From the NCBI GenBank assembly GCA_021014325.1, contig CM037473.1:1564501-1628500 (forward strand): 64,000 bases of DNA. The letters run 5' to 3'. The notes beneath the pieces were generated by a model that saw nothing but the letters and a program-made list of their open reading frames with translations, did not search any database and was not told the DNA's origin. The position numbers and the translations under genes were made by a program. Numbering within the stretch: the first letter of the stretch is position 1; every line of letters begins with the position of its first letter. Shown in pieces: positions 9,841 through 21,539 of this stretch. This DNA comes from Plazaster borealis (Eukaryota; Echinodermata; Asteroidea; Forcipulatida; Labidiasteridae).

Positions 9841-10732
9841 TCTTTGGAGTACAGCAAATTTGTTGTGCTTTCCTTTTTAAAAGCTATTCCATGGGATTCA
9901 TTTTGTCTGACTATTCCTGATCACAATATGTTACTTTAAAGTCGCTGGTGATTCACTGTCTAGAGATTTTGCAAATGAAAATGAAAAAAATATATAATCG
10001 TGTTGGTAAGTCATTACGTCATAACGTGTTTGTATCTCCTGCTCATCCTGGGTTTTCATAACTGTCCATGTGGATGGAGATTCTGTGTATAATTTGTCTA
10101 ATAGTGCCGGACACACACACCGAAGCCCCTATGACAACAGCTCCAAAGCGGGCATACCTTTCTGTGTTATTTTACTGAAAATACACTCATTCCATCGTTC
10201 AAGACATTTCTTATGAGAGAAACCGATATTTCTGATAAGACCATGACTTAAGACATATGTGAAAGGCAAAAGGTCCAACAACTATTTTGTTCTTACATAA
10301 ACCGATTAGAACAAAAAAGTTCATTGCATTTCCTGTGGGCTTATGGCAATCGATGGAGACAGTTTGTGTGATGTGGGCGTGGATTTACCAACAAATTATG
10401 TAAATCAGGTAGGAGAAGCTTAACCCTATTAGGCACAAAGGGCCCCTACCATATTTTTTAATGTGTTGTTCTTGTAGATAAGTGATAAATTGTTACGTAG
10501 ATGTACGAAGGGCCCTAATGGAAACCAGTACTAACTGTTTGCACATACCCTGGGTAAAGAAAGGTCATAAATAAATAAAATTATTAATATATATGTTATC
10601 TTAAACAAGTTGCATAAAATGTCACTTCTGAAACATTGATATAAAATGCTCTAGTAAGGCAATGAAAAACAAGAATGTCTCAACAGCAAAGTTAGTCATT
10701 GTATGGAAAATATAGATTGTAAGCTCGCTAGC
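9841..10732. other. intergenic, no gene recognised
   Basis: 9850-9980 matches 1610-1745 (flank duplication). A 22-codon open stretch starting at ATG 10343 is followed by a possible donor at 10411 but has no recognisable homology. No RNA gene or other repeat identified. Confidence 0.4.
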
Positions 10733-11075
10733 CAGGGCTCCAAATTCAAACTGGACCGCATCCCCAAGGCCAGTGAATTTAGCATCAGGCCAGTAAACTC
10801 ATGACCAGACAAGTCCAGCTGTCTTATGCTTTTCAATTGAATAATAAAACGTCACTGTGTAATATCTTTGCAAAAAATGTTGTTGAAATGGTGACTTTGA
10901 TTCTGATAAATGTATTCTATAATTACCCATATAAGACAAATGAGATCAATATTGTATTTAGTAGTGCTTGTTCAAATTAAAACAATATTAAACTGTGCAA
11001 ACAGTTGGTTCTATTTTGATTCTCGTCTTGTAAAAGAAATTCTAGTCCAGTAAAACTTTTGAGCTACAAGCCCTG
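10733..11075. mobile_element. hAT-like MITE, CAGGGCT termini (copy 1)
   Basis: Left end CAGGGCTCCAAATTC with CTGGACCGC, right end TCCAGTAAAAC..GCTACAAGCCCTG. The same arrangement recurs at 13848-14214 and, truncated, near 18764. The CAGGG terminus is typical of hAT elements; superfamily is inferred from termini only and no clear 8-bp duplication is seen. Confidence 0.65.
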
Positions 11076-11499
11076 CAGTCTTGTAAATTGTTGCCCCTAC
11101 AAATTCATGCCATGCTCTGAGATAAAAAAGACAGCGTACATGATAGGTAAACTATCAACAACAAAAAGATGGGAAAAAAGAGACACAAGTTTCAGTCTGG
11201 TCATTCCTCCAGAGAAACATTACCATCTGAAATACGGTAAAAGCCAAGGAAATAGCATTTGAAGACACTTCTAACCACAAGTGTGCATTTTAATTGCCGC
11301 ACCTTAGGCTTAAAAGGCACAGCACAAAATCATCATCACTTCGTCAGAGCTGCCAACATTTGCATCATGCAATCCGGGAGATTTTCAAATCTGTCCATTG
11401 AAAGATTGGTTTATTTTCAGGGAACTCTCTGCAGAATCAGGGAGAGTTGTCAGCTCTGCACCCATACATTTGTACCTGTTTTAGCTTTTAACCGGTGAA

Positions 11500-11612
11500 T
11501 TTTCTTCAAATAAACTGTGTTCCGTGCCCTAGAGCATGCCTGCATGATTACGGCGCTTTATAAATGTTGGCATTATTTAATTATTATTATTATTATTATT
11601 ATTACAACTTGC
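11500..11612 (+). repeat. LINE 3' tail with (TTA)n
   Basis: GGCGCTTTATAAATGTTGGC followed by an ATTATT run, the common 3' end of the CR1/L2-like LINE remnants in this window. No coding part is attached. Confidence 0.6.
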
Positions 11613-11925
11613 GCTTATGTCTGGCACAATGACGGATGTGCCACACATCTTTGGTACATTGTAGATTTAAAAAATATTACCAGGTAGGGTCATAGATTGG
11701 TTTTTGTCACCGTAATGCTGATTTATAGGCAAAATTATAAAGAAAGATACAATTAAAGTCACGTGTGAAAGGTTTAGCTGAATACAGTGTCTACTTGCTG
11801 AGAAAACAGCAAAAACTGTTAAGGTATTTTTACATAAAGTCCAATCCATCCACGTTTAGCGAGGTGACAGCGGGTACCAACCACATTACTGGCCACAGCA
11901 TTCACGAACGGACACCAACCCAGAG

Positions 11926-12303
11926 GCGTGTCGTGGCCGAGCGGTTAAGAGCACCGGACTCAAGCTCTGGTGTTTCTGATCAGCAGAGTGTGGGTCGAGT
12001 CCCAGTCATGACACTTGTATCCTTGAGCAAGATACTTTACCATAATTGCTTTGTCCTTCGGATGGGACATTAAGCCGTAGGTCCTGTGTACTAGGATTGG
12101 TAGTGCACGTAAAAGAACCCAGAACACTTATCGTGGAAGAGTAGGGGTTTAACCCCGGTGTTTCTGGTTCACATTGCAAGCACCCTTGTTTACAGGTTTC
12201 CTCAGGCTTGCAAGCTACAGTGATTAAGTTCACTTGTGAGGCATCCTTGGTTTCATTACCAGAAATATATAATAATAATAATAATAAATAATAATAATAA
12301 TAG
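11926..12303 (+). mobile_element. tRNA-derived SINE with conserved central domain and (ATA)n tail
   Basis: The head resembles a class II tRNA (Leu/Ser type): GTGGCCGAGCGGTTAAGAGC fits the A box and GGGTCGAGTCCC the B box of a type 2 pol III promoter. The body has CCTTCGGATGGGACATTAAG and GCACGTAAAAGAACCCAG, found again at 26765-27000 (reverse) and 29455-29600. It ends in an AATAATA tail. The conserved central block could be one of the widespread animal SINE domains; which one needs a library comparison. Confidence 0.8.
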
Positions 12304-12308
12304 GCATC

Positions 12309-12815
12309 CAGTGTTCTCCAACTTTGAAAATTAAAGGTTGGTGCTTGGTGTGGTGAAAACTGCGAGGGGGTACGTACAATGCGAGCGCGAAGCGCGAAGC
12401 CCCTATGGCGTGGGTTCGGGGCCCGCTCAAGGGCCCCGAAATAAATTTTAATCCTAGATGCTCTGTGGTGCATTCTAAGGTGAATCCTGGCCATTTTCCT
12501 CAGACTTTTTTGAGGAAATATTTTTACAGTTTTTAAGAACACAAAGTAAATTACTGGTTTTCTAAACACTTACTTGAAATAAAAACCAATTTAATTTAAT
12601 TTATTGGTACCAATGTATCTTAGGCACCCACTAGAGGAAACGTATGTGTCCGGTAGCCCGACCGCATTTCTTTTTCTTACCTTGTAGTTCCGTGTTACTA
12701 GTGTGCTCAAAAAAAAAAAAAAAAAATTAAAGAAAAAAAAGATTATAAAAGCGTGGCGCGCGCCGCAGAAAGCGTGGCGGTGCGCCACGTCTTTTCTATA
12801 GGTTGGAGAACACTG
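12309..12815. mobile_element. hAT-like MITE, CAGTGTTCTCCAAC termini
   Basis: Inverted termini CAGTGTTCTCCAAC and GTTGGAGAACACTG. The interior is unusually GC-rich for the window (GCGAGCGCGAAGCGCGAAGC, a GGGGCCCGCTCAAGGGCCCC hairpin and a GCGCGCGCC block), with a poly-A/T stretch near 12710-12740. The CAGTGTTCTCC start is typical of hAT elements. Confidence 0.75.
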
Positions 12816-13374
12816 GAATCTGAGTACTGATTCATGCATGAATCGTTTCTCAGATTCAAATGTTTTTGGGTGAAAAGTTATCCAAACCATAATTAATTCG
12901 AAGGAAATTTTTGTAGCTGCAGTGCTTCTCACCAAGTAACTTTTTATGGTCATTAATTTTTGGAATATTTACTAATCTATGACTTTACTTTTAATGAAAC
13001 TTTCCGAAGGTTGGTTGTGTGGTGTATTTATTGAAAACTAGAAGATGGACTACCTTCAGCATCTCATTTAAAGGACAAAGCAATTATAAATGAGAGCATT
13101 GCTTAACAACAAATGCACAGAAACTCGTTAGGTAGAACATAGAGCAAGGACTTAGCTTTATGGGTAGAATAAAAACCCAATACAATCAGTTCCACTAGAC
13201 AACTCCATCATAGAATTCCATTATAATGTAATCTCCAGAAAGTCAGATTATAAAAGTCAACAAAGGCGGAGATAATGTTGATTACTAAATGCAGGGAAGA
13301 CTTCAGGGAAATAATCCAAATCATTATCAAGATTGTGCAGTTGAGGAACGTTGAATAACCTTTCAATAAGAGCA

Positions 13375-13805
13375 CTATAATTAATCACTGAAAGAACAGA
13401 GAAAGGGTTGGGGTTAGGGATTAGGGTTGAAGTAGGGTTTGTGGTTGAATGCTAGACCACTAAGCTCCCCCAGAGACAAGAGGCCAGTTGGAATCGAAGA
13501 ATTAGCAGATGGCGCCACAAATAATTTAAGGGTTTTTTTCTTTTAACAAAAATCCGATGCTCTCTGAAATAAAAAAGTAATTTGGGAAATATTTTTTGGA
13601 ACTAACAACTCAAATCAAGTCAGAGTGCTAAAATTTATTACTGAAAGAACAGAGAAAGGGATTAGGGTTGGAGCTGAAGTAGGGTTTGCGATCAGATGGT
13701 GCCACAAATAATGTAAGGGTTTTTTGAAACAAAATCCATTAGACTCTGAAATAAAAAAGGAAATATTTTTGGAACGAATAACTCAAATCACGTCAGAGTG
13801 GAGAT
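13375..13805 (+). repeat. two diverged direct copies of a ~250-bp repeat
   Basis: Copies near 13378-13620 and 13640-13805 share ACTGAAAGAACAGAGAAAGG, GGTTAGGG-like telomere-type words, GATGG(C/T)GCCACAAATAAT, AAGGGTTTTTT and ACTCAAATCA(A/C)GTCAGAGTG. No coding content is seen. Confidence 0.7.
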
Positions 13806-13847
13806 TCAGTGAAGAAATGCAGCAGGAGTTATCTCATCATCACAGTA

Positions 13848-14214
13848 CAGGGCTCAATTTTTACACTGGACCGCAGGCCCGAGGCCAGTGATTTTACCTT
13901 TGGGCCAGTAAACTCAGGACCGGACAAGTCCGACTATCTTGTGTTTTTCAATTGAATAGTATTACCTCTCTGTCTATTTGTCCTAAATTAACAAAAAATG
14001 ATGTTCAAATATTGACTTTGAGTCTGGTAAAAATCTTTTAATTCTGTCGAGTATCAAAGTACACTCACCTGTAAGACTAAGATAATTCTTCCCTTAGTTT
14101 TTGTTCAAATAAAACAGTTTATATGTTAAACTTTGTAGGAAGTTCATCCTCATTTAGATTCTGGTCTTGTAAAATCAATTCTGGTCCAGTAAAAATTCCC
14201 AGCTACAAGCCCTG
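13848..14214. mobile_element. hAT-like MITE, CAGGGCT termini (copy 2)
   Basis: Same family as 10733-11075: CAGGGCTCAATTTTTAC with ACTGGACCGC at the left, GGTCCAGTAAAAATTCC and GCTACAAGCCCTG at the right. It directly abuts the LINE remnant at 14215. Confidence 0.65.
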
Positions 14215-14715
14215 TGGTCTTGTGGAATTTAAACCCAGAATTCAAGCCCTGTCAGCGCCTACTGCAGGTTCCCAAAAGAATCTCTACTTTGCATTATGGT
14301 GGTCGAGCGTTTTCAATTGCTGCTCCCACCTTATGGAACAGTCTCCCCCTAATTGTTCACCAAGCTAAAACGGTAACTTCATTCAAGAGTCGCATGAAAA
14401 TTCATCTATTTTCAAAATAATAATATTTGTATTGAACTTTATATTTGTTAGTTGTACATTACCCAGTTTCTGTTTTATGGCCATGTGCTGAGGATCTTGG
14501 CTAAGGTTCATGTGCTGGTAACCTCTCTCCTTTTTATCTTTTTATTTTGTGTTTTTCTTTGAAGGACATTCCCCTACTTGTATTTTAGTTTTGGTTTGTT
14601 TAGCTTTGTTGTTTTTATCCTACTGTTCTTTGGCTATTTTGCTTTGTTGTTTTTGTAAGGTGCTTTGAGGCTCTGCGAAAGGCTCTTTATAATTAATATG
14701 TATTATTATTAAATT
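14215..14715 (+). pseudogene. CR1/L2-like LINE reverse transcriptase tail and 3' end
   Basis: About 60 residues in one frame match the C-terminal LINE pattern: LQVPKRISTLHYGG, RAFSIAAPTLWNSLPL, TSFKSRMKIHLFSK then stop at 14420. A 3' UTR follows and ends GGCTCTTTATAATTAATATG plus ATTATTATT. 5'-truncated and inactive. Confidence 0.8.
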
Positions 14716-15319
14716 CAGGCCTCGGGTTAATTTAATACATGGTGTCACACAATGGAACTTTGGAATTCATTCTCTGACTACAAGCGTAGAACAAGTGTGA
14801 ATCATACCTGAAAATTGAATCTCAAGAAGCCTAGCCTTGGGCCAAGACACTTTTATCTTATAATTGTACACAGCATTCAAAGATCAAACAAATTAACTAA
14901 CCAACAGAGGGGACACCATTCGCACTTGACTTTTGTTTGAAAAAATTGTCTCACTCAAAAATCAAAATCAAGATGGATTAAATATTCAAAACAATATTTT
15001 AAAGGCACGTAAGAAATGCAAGGGTCTTGGAGACAATACTACAAAGACCTTGGACAGAAACAAACGTTGAGTCTTGCTAGGAAGAAATTACACTGGAAAG
15101 CCAAGTAATGTTTTTCTATATTTGAAATATGAAAAGTAGTTATTGTTGTGGATCATCAGGCCCATAACTTGGGGAGCCAACGCCCCCCCAAAAAGCAAAA
15201 ATATATATAAAAATTTAACAAGTCCCCCATAATCAAAAAAGAAGAAAAAGTCCGCCCAACATTTTTAAAAATAGTGAGGGAAAAAAACAAAACCCCAAAA
15301 ATTAACCAAATGGCTTGAA

Positions 15320-15462
15320 TAGACCGTGCAAGTCTCGCGCGTATTCAAACATTTTTGGGACCACTATGGTCCCACGCACATTGCTTTAACGCGTGAAGGA
15401 AACAAACTCACGCGCTTTAACAGGTCCCAATGTTCGAATACGCACGAGACTTGCACAGTCTA
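15320..15462. mobile_element. short palindromic MITE, TA-flanked, TAGACNGTGCAAGTC termini
   Basis: The two halves are inverted copies: GACCGTGCAAGTCTCGCGCG at the left and CGAGACTTGCACAGTC at the right, flanked by TA. A longer relative at 34791-35487 has the same termini. TA target use suggests a Tc1/mariner-type transposase; inferred. Confidence 0.75.
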
Positions 15463-15566
15463 TTGGGTCTTTACTTTCAAATTCATAATCCTTCCCCCGG
15501 TTATGAGCCTGTGGATCATCAACATTTGTTTGCAATCTACAAGGATAAGTTGAGTACTTTGAAAAC

Positions 15567-15961
15567 TTAAAGGCACTGGACACGTTTGGTAATTATCAAA
15601 GACCAGTATTCTCACTTGGTGTATCCCAACATATGCATATATAACAAACCTGTGAAAATTTAGGCTCAATTGGTCATCGAAGTTGCAAAAAAATAATGAA
15701 AGAAAAAACACCCTTGTTGCACAGATTTTTGTGCTTTCAGATGCCTGAAAAAGGCTTCAGGCCTGAAGTCTTCTGAAGCCTTTTTCAGATTCAAATATTT
15801 TAGTGAGAAATTACCTCTTTCTCAAAAACTATGTTACTTCAGAGGGGGTCATTTCTCACAATGTTTTATACTATCAACAGCTGTCCGTTGCTCGTTACCA
15901 AGTAAGTTTTTTGTTATAATATATATTTTGAGTAATTACCGAACGTGCCCAGTGCCTTTAA
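15567..15961. mobile_element. TTAA-flanked MITE, full copy
   Basis: TTAA then AGGCACTGGACACGTTTGG at the left; CCGAACGTGCCCAGTGCCTT then TTAA at the right. An internal hairpin GGCTTCAGGCCTGAAGTC lies near 15750-15770. Flanking TTAA suggests a piggyBac-type source. It sits just 3' of GPN3 exon 3 (within 25 bp), inside the gene. Confidence 0.85.
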
Positions 15962-15981
15962 TATTCATTTTAATGACTTAC

Positions 15982-18623
15982 TCCATACAGAAGACCAATC
16001 CACCATTTGGTCCAAACCTGAGCGCATCATCATCCATGACATCATCAACTTCAATTAACTCTCTTATATCTGAAACAAAAAAGTCAGAAAAATATCAAAC
16101 AATCGTATAGATAAAAATAGTAAGTGATAGAAAGTTTCAGCAAAAAAGTATTTACTTCGGAGTAAAAGCATTAAGTAAAAGCAAATTCTTGAAATTATCA
16201 GATTAAAAGCTAAAAATTTTACTTTTCAGCATTTGCTCTAATAATAATATCGACTCTTATATAGCGCAATTCCAAAGAATGATCATTGCGCTTCAAACAT
16301 CATTATCTATGGACCTACAACACTGAGACCTACAACACTAATGGTCACGTCTAAAAGAGTATGTGATTAACATTTAAGAGTTTTATACCAAGGTGAATCA
16401 ATAGCTTGTTCTCTTAAAGAGGACTGAAAAGGCCCAAGTTCCTTACTAAGTTATTTATTTAATTGTGTATTGGGGTTTCCACCAAATGAGCTTTTAGGAG
16501 ACTCCCACCACTTTAAACTTTTATCATTTATTTAAAGAACTCCGGTCACCTACTGAAGTACCAGCTGGCTTCAACCTTCCCAGAATGAGCTGGTGTCGCC
16601 TAAACAGGCTCCTCACGAACCATGGGCGTACTGGACACAAGTGGCATATGAAGCCAACACCTGGGTGTGGCTGTGGGGCTGCTGATCAGACCGCAAGGCA
16701 CATCGTCAACGAGTGCCCCATTAGAAAAACTGGAAAACTATTTAAAGTACCATATACAAGTATTATTGGATAAGCAAACTGACAGAGTGGAAATAAACTG
16801 AACTGAACTGAACTGAATGAGTAAAAAATAGTGGCAGCGTCACTTCACTTGTATGTGGTCTCTTCAACATACCTGCAACTGGCTGATAATCAAAATACTC
16901 CGCAGCGGGGTCAAGGTTCACAACGTGTGCTGCACGATGGATATTTTCACAGTGGCGCAGCATGTTACTGCAGTAAGTGGACTGTAATATAACACAAGGA
17001 GTTAATAAATATCCAATACTTTGATAACAGCTGCCTTTATTTGATGCAATCTCGTAAGCGGAATGCAGGCTACAATATCCTAAAGGTTAGCAGACTATGG
17101 GCTTCAAATGTCTTGGTCCTAGGCTTAACCCTTTAGAGACCATAGCGACCAGAAATGGCTTGTACGTGTACCAAAATGCCCATAGCGGCCGCAAATGGCA
17201 GCAAGATCTGACCTACTTCCACTCACACAAACTGGTCGTATGGTGATGATTATACAGTATGAATGGTCTCTAAAGGGTTAAAGGTATTGTACACGTTTGG
17301 TAATGACTCAAAAAAAATATTAGCATAAAAAATTACTTGATAACAAGCAACAGAGAGCTGTTGATAGTATAAAACATTGTAGGAAACGACTCCCTCTGAA
17401 GTAACGTAGTTTTTGAGAAAGAGGTAGTTTCTCACTAAAATAATAAAAGACTTCTTGCAAGAAGCCTTTTATTCCTATCTGAAATCACACAACTTTGTAC
17501 AACGAGTGTGTTTTTTCTTTCATCATTTTCTTGCAACTTCGATGACCAATTGAGCCCAAATTTTCACAGGCTTGTTATTTTATGCATATGTTGGGTTACA
17601 CCAAGTGAGAACACTGGTCTTTGACAATTACCAAACGTGTACGATGCCTTTAATTCCCATTTTAAAATAATAATAATTATAATAATAATAATAACACAGT
17701 TCTTATATAGCACATTACACAAAAGTCTTGTTGCACTTTACAACAATAAAGGCAATTAAACAAACATAACATGCGATTATACAAAAAGGTAACTTTTTAG
17801 GAGTTATTTAGATACAGTTTCAGTTCTAACAGCGAGCCTGGAATTTCAACTTTGAGAGGGCAAGGCCATTTTCATTTTGCACAGGGCAAGGAAAATCTTA
17901 AAGTCTATGGGAAACTTTTGAAGGAGCACCAAGGCAAAAACCATGGCCTTCATGTAATTCCAGGCCTGTACCAGTTTTGATATGATGTGAAAGAGAGTTC
18001 CAAAGAGAAGGTGATGAATGCATGAATGATCGATGTCCGTAAGTCTTTGTGCAAGTGACCGGTGTATTGAGCAGCAATGTTGAGCTAGAACGGAGGGTGC
18101 GCGGTCGTTGGTACACATGAATAAGTTCCCGAAGGTATGCTGGTGCTGAGCCGTGGATGCATTTGTATGTGAGGAGTAGAATCTTCAAAATGATGCGCCT
18201 ATTGACAGGTAACCAGTGGAGGGTGCAAAGAATTGGAGTTATATTCTGCCAGGACGAGTTCTTATTGACTTCAAAGAGGGGCTCTAATGTCACATTCAGT
18301 TTTGTGATGCAATCATTTTCCGATAGATAGAGTCCTTATGAAAGTGGAAACAAATTACAAGTTTCTAACCTCACGTTCAAACAGTGTGAAATGCCATTGT
18401 AATTCATTATCTATGACACGTTCTTTGTTTGATCCTATACCATTCTGGGAAAAGTGGTTGATGAAATAAGATAAAATTTACTAATTTAATTGTCTGCATT
18501 ATCAAAATTAAATTTAAAAACAAACAATATAATACATATAAATTAACAAAAAGCAGAAGTGATAATGCAATTAACCTTTCCACTGCCGGCTGGGCCGATG
18601 ACAAGCTGTGCATAACGTGGCAT
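15982..18623 (-). CDS. GPN3: GPN-loop GTPase 3, exons 1-3 (5' part of gene)
   Basis: Exon 1, 18623-18576: starts [10 protein letters not shown] and ends in the P-loop GPAGSGK, codons 1-16. Exon 2, 16981-16873: begins STYCSNM and carries [13 protein letters not shown]. Exon 3, 16069-15982: carries [11 protein letters not shown] and the family-defining GPN motif in [10 protein letters not shown] (residues 72-74). Donors are GTTAAT, GTATGT and GTAAGT; acceptors are TTACAG and TTTCAG; phases join correctly (0, 1, then 2 nt left over). GPN3 is a cytoplasmic GTPase that with GPN1 supports RNA polymerase II assembly and nuclear import. The human protein is 284 residues, so about 200 are missing. I could not find later exons between 15982 and 1, although much of that stretch is repeats. 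Divergent from ARPC3. Confidence 0.92.
16530..16745 (+). pseudogene. LINE ORF2 C-terminal fragment with Cys/His motif
   Basis: Encodes [16 protein letters not shown] then [20 protein letters not shown], the CxC..QT..H....C arrangement found at the C-terminus of several non-LTR retrotransposon polyproteins. It lies in the intron between GPN3 exons 2 and 3, on the opposite strand. A fragment only. Confidence 0.65.
17278..17653. mobile_element. TTAA-flanked MITE in GPN3 intron 1
   Basis: TTAAAGGTATTGTACACG left end and CGTGTACGATGCCTTTAA right end, with the AACCTGTGAAAATTT-type block inverted in the body (AAATTTTCACAGGCTTG). Same family as 15567-15961. Confidence 0.85.
17655..18293 (-). pseudogene. 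CR1/L2-like LINE remnant in GPN3 intron 1
   Basis: The reverse frame at 18293-17898 reads through the LINE C-terminal pattern: [54 protein letters not shown] and SPSLWNSL. A 3' UTR follows to 17655, ending GTGCTATATAAGAACTGTG and an ATTATT run. Lacks RT catalytic motifs; a dead 3' fragment. Confidence 0.85.
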
Positions 18624-18700
18624 CTTGGTGGTGACAGCAGTTAAATTATTATGGAACTTCAAGTTGTCTATTTGTCAGTTGATCTGATGAGAAAATAAAA
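18624..18700 (-). promoter_or_regulatory. GPN3 5' UTR/promoter region
   Basis: Sequence just upstream of the GPN3 start codon (ACCACCAAG before ATG). No TATA box is obvious. The 5' limit is not visible. Confidence 0.35.
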
Positions 18701-18757
18701 ATGAAAACAATTAATAAACTTGGGCTGTGAAAATCAATAGGGGGAGGGAATCCAAAA

Positions 18758-19075
18758 GACTGTAGGGCTTGTAACTCAAAATATTTACTGAACCAGAAAG
18801 TTTGTTAAAATATCAAAATCAACATAAGAAAAAAACTATCTACACAGTTTATCATATGAACTATTTTTATCTCAACAAACACCAAGAGAAGATTTCTCTC
18901 ATTTGTGTTATTGGTATTACTTTAATACTCACAGAATTTAAACATATTTATCAGACTCAAAGTCAACATTTGAAAAATATGGTCAATTGAGCCCAAATTT
19001 TCACAGGTTTGTTATTTTATGCATATGTTCTAGTCTTTGACAATTACCAAAAGTATACCCTAGTTGGCTGAATTA
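18758..19075. repeat. truncated CAGGGCT-family MITE joined to a TTAA-family fragment
   Basis: GTAGGGCTTGTAACTC with TTTACTG(A)ACCAGAA is the CAGGGCT-family end in reverse orientation. 18983-19050 carries GAGCCCAAATTTTCACAGG and CAATTACCAAAAGTATACC from the TTAA family. Both are partial. Confidence 0.55.
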
Positions 19076-19875
19076 TTTTTGTGAGATAACTGTTTTTGAC
19101 AGTGGATGTTGGACTTTATTTCCCTTTTTAAAATATTCCTCTTGAGGAATATTTTGACCTTTAAAAAGGAAAATTCATAGTTATCAAGTCACACCAAATA
19201 TTACAGCCATTCAGATTGTTAATGCCTAAGGAATGCCATAGGCTACAGTTGTCTGGTTGTGATGATCAAAGCACTCTCCCCGAAGGAAATAGATGAAATT
19301 GCAACAGACACAAACGGTACACACAAAAAAAATGTTTTGTGGTTGTGTTCCGTTTCATAAATAACCCACGGTCGGCGACTGGGTGGGAATGTCCGCTGGG
19401 TGGGAGGATGGTTTTGATTACTAAAACTACATGAAATAGCCCAATTTCATTTAATCCATTTCTTTGATTCAATTGACCTTATTTTTTGACCGCATGATGG
19501 CCCTTTCAACAGGGGATTTCCTTGCATCCCACTTACAGTTTCATCTTATTTCAACTGGGCTCTGCATGTTGTTTGGAAAAATGGAGTGAAGCGTGCAGCG
19601 TTGTCAAGACCACCATAGACCCGAAAATAGCTTATTTTTCATGATTTTGACACTTTGAAATAGTTCAAAGTGCCTGTGCCTCTCTGTATGTGTCAACCCT
19701 TCTGAACAGGTAAGGATTATAATTTAACCAAAATTAAGGTCGATAAAGTGGTGGCCGGATGCGGAATTTTAGCCTGTTGTTTTCTTGCATCAATGACGAA
19801 TACATACAAATTATGAAATATAATAACAATTAGGAAAAACAATTCGTTTACTAATTGTTTTGAATCACGACAATT

Positions 19876-20970
19876 TGGTTCATAGGATTTGAGGCATTGC
19901 ATGGTGAGGTATCAATATATTTGGTTTGCGGTAACACCATGTGTGTATCTACTTGCCAGGTAGAGTTTGTTCTTAGAGAACTGTCTTGCTTAATTCTACT
20001 ACCGCGGAGTAGATTGTTCGGGTGTTAGGGAGACTTCTCAGTTCTGAAAAGAACTGTCCTGTTTATTAACTATTACCTGGGCTCCTGACGATGACTAGAG
20101 CAAGCTAGTCGAAACGTTGAGACCAATCCAAGAACTGACTCCGCGGTAGTACAGTTAATTACAATCCTATAAGCTAAAGTAGTAGTCCCATCCTATTTCT
20201 TAGCCCAGGTTGGACTCCTCCGTTGCATACAACGCGACGGGGTCCAGGGTATAAAGGTCCTCAGGCATTGCAACAAAATTTATAACCATTTTTTATCATA
20301 TTTTTACCTTTTTGAGGAAGCTGAAACGTGACTCACATGTTCCTTGTGTCCTGAACCTTACGCCTGCTCTATTCAGAATTGCCAATTTTATCCTTGGATG
20401 ACATTATTGTGAAAATAAAATGGAAATTGACGCATTCGTTGCGACAACCTCAACTGACATGGAACCAAGTCCACAAAAGCGGGCGCTGTCTAACCCGTAA
20501 CACTGAACGCTTTTTCTTCCGGGCGGCAACACGACGGAGTCGCAGCGCCAGTGCACAACTTGGACTTATTTTCGGAAATAATGTCATTTATGGATGTATT
20601 TGATAGGTTTTGAACTCAGCAAAAGTGTAAGTAAAGGCACCAAGAATAAGTGAATGGAGTTTCAGCTTCTCAAATTAGGTAAAAATATTTTAAAATGTTA
20701 CTCAAAATTTTGTTCGCATTGTAAAGGATCTTTATACCCAGGACGTCGGTGCAGTGGCACTGACTGACGTCCTACCAGGGCTACCTATTTCTATACCTTC
20801 CGCCCAGGTAATAGTTAATAAACAGGACAGTTCTTTTCAGAACTGAGAAGTCTCCCGAACACCCGAACAATCTACTTCGCGGTAGTAGAATTAAGCAAGA
20901 CAGTTCTCTAAGAACAAACTCTACCTGGCAAGTAGATACACACATGGTGTTACCGCAAACCAAATATAAT
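19876..20970. mobile_element. foldback repeat with ~170-bp inverted arms
   Basis: The left arm, about 19920-20090 (GGTTTGCGGTAACACCATG, CTACTTGCCAGGTAGAG, CTACTACCGCGGAGTAGA), is repeated inverted at about 20800-20965. Between the arms at 20095-20140 is the hairpin word CTAGTCGAAACGTTGAGACC after GACGATGACTAGAGCAAG. A third, solo copy of the same block lies at 33925-34262. Confidence 0.8.
20400..20560. other. CpG-rich island of unknown role
   Basis: Locally richer in CpG than its surroundings (GGCGGCAACACGACGGAG, a CCGGAAG word on the minus strand). A short minus-strand ATG frame of 18 codons has no recognisable product. It could be a promoter or 5' UTR fragment carried inside the foldback at 19876-20970. 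Weak. Confidence 0.25.
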
Positions 20971-21539
20971 TTGGTTCATATTACTCACAATGATCAAAAA
21001 TAAAAGCAAATTAATACTGCCAAGATTTGTTTTTAAGTACACAGGATTAATTTTTAGCAAAAAGATTATCATGAGATGCCAAATCCGACAACCAATTTTT
21101 CACTCATCTTGTCTATTATTTATTGTCAAATTGACAACAATAATTTATAAAAATAAATAAATTAATTAAATAAAAATAAATATTTTGGTAAATAATTTTA
21201 ACTCAATGTTTTACAGTTTTTATTAATGAAACATTTGTCTGAACGGGCAACAGCAGAGACTCTGACTCTAGTCTGAGAGTGAGAGGGGTGGTTATTGTGT
21301 ATCTTGTCACAATGTCATGGAGGAATAAGAACACATGGTGGTCTTGTCGACCGTGTGTGTCAACCATCCCAAAAAAGTGAACAAATGGTGAAAATTCCAA
21401 AATCTCAATTCTGAGAATAAGCTGTACTGTCTGGAAACTAGGAAACTAGCCCCATAAATTGGGCCAATCCACTTCGAAGTGGATATTGGCCCATCTACCC
21501 ATGATGTCAGATCATCATAAACCACGGACCAGAGCCGTA

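Larger units (their letters stand above)
11682..12990. mobile_element. MITE (AGGTAGGGTCATAGATT family) split by a SINE and a hAT-like MITE
   Basis: The left part 11682-11830 and right part 12818-12990 are the two ends of the element seen intact at 8911-9274. Between them are a tRNA-derived SINE (11926-12303) and a second MITE (12309-12815). The nesting gives a relative order: this MITE is older than its two inserts. Confidence 0.65.

Noticed and set aside
10343..10410. Short open stretch MAIDGDSLCDVG.. followed by GTAGGA
   Set aside because: Only 22 codons, no homology recognised, no partner exon.
13400..13440. Telomere-like GGTTAGGG words
   Set aside because: Only a few imperfect words within a short direct repeat; no true telomeric array.
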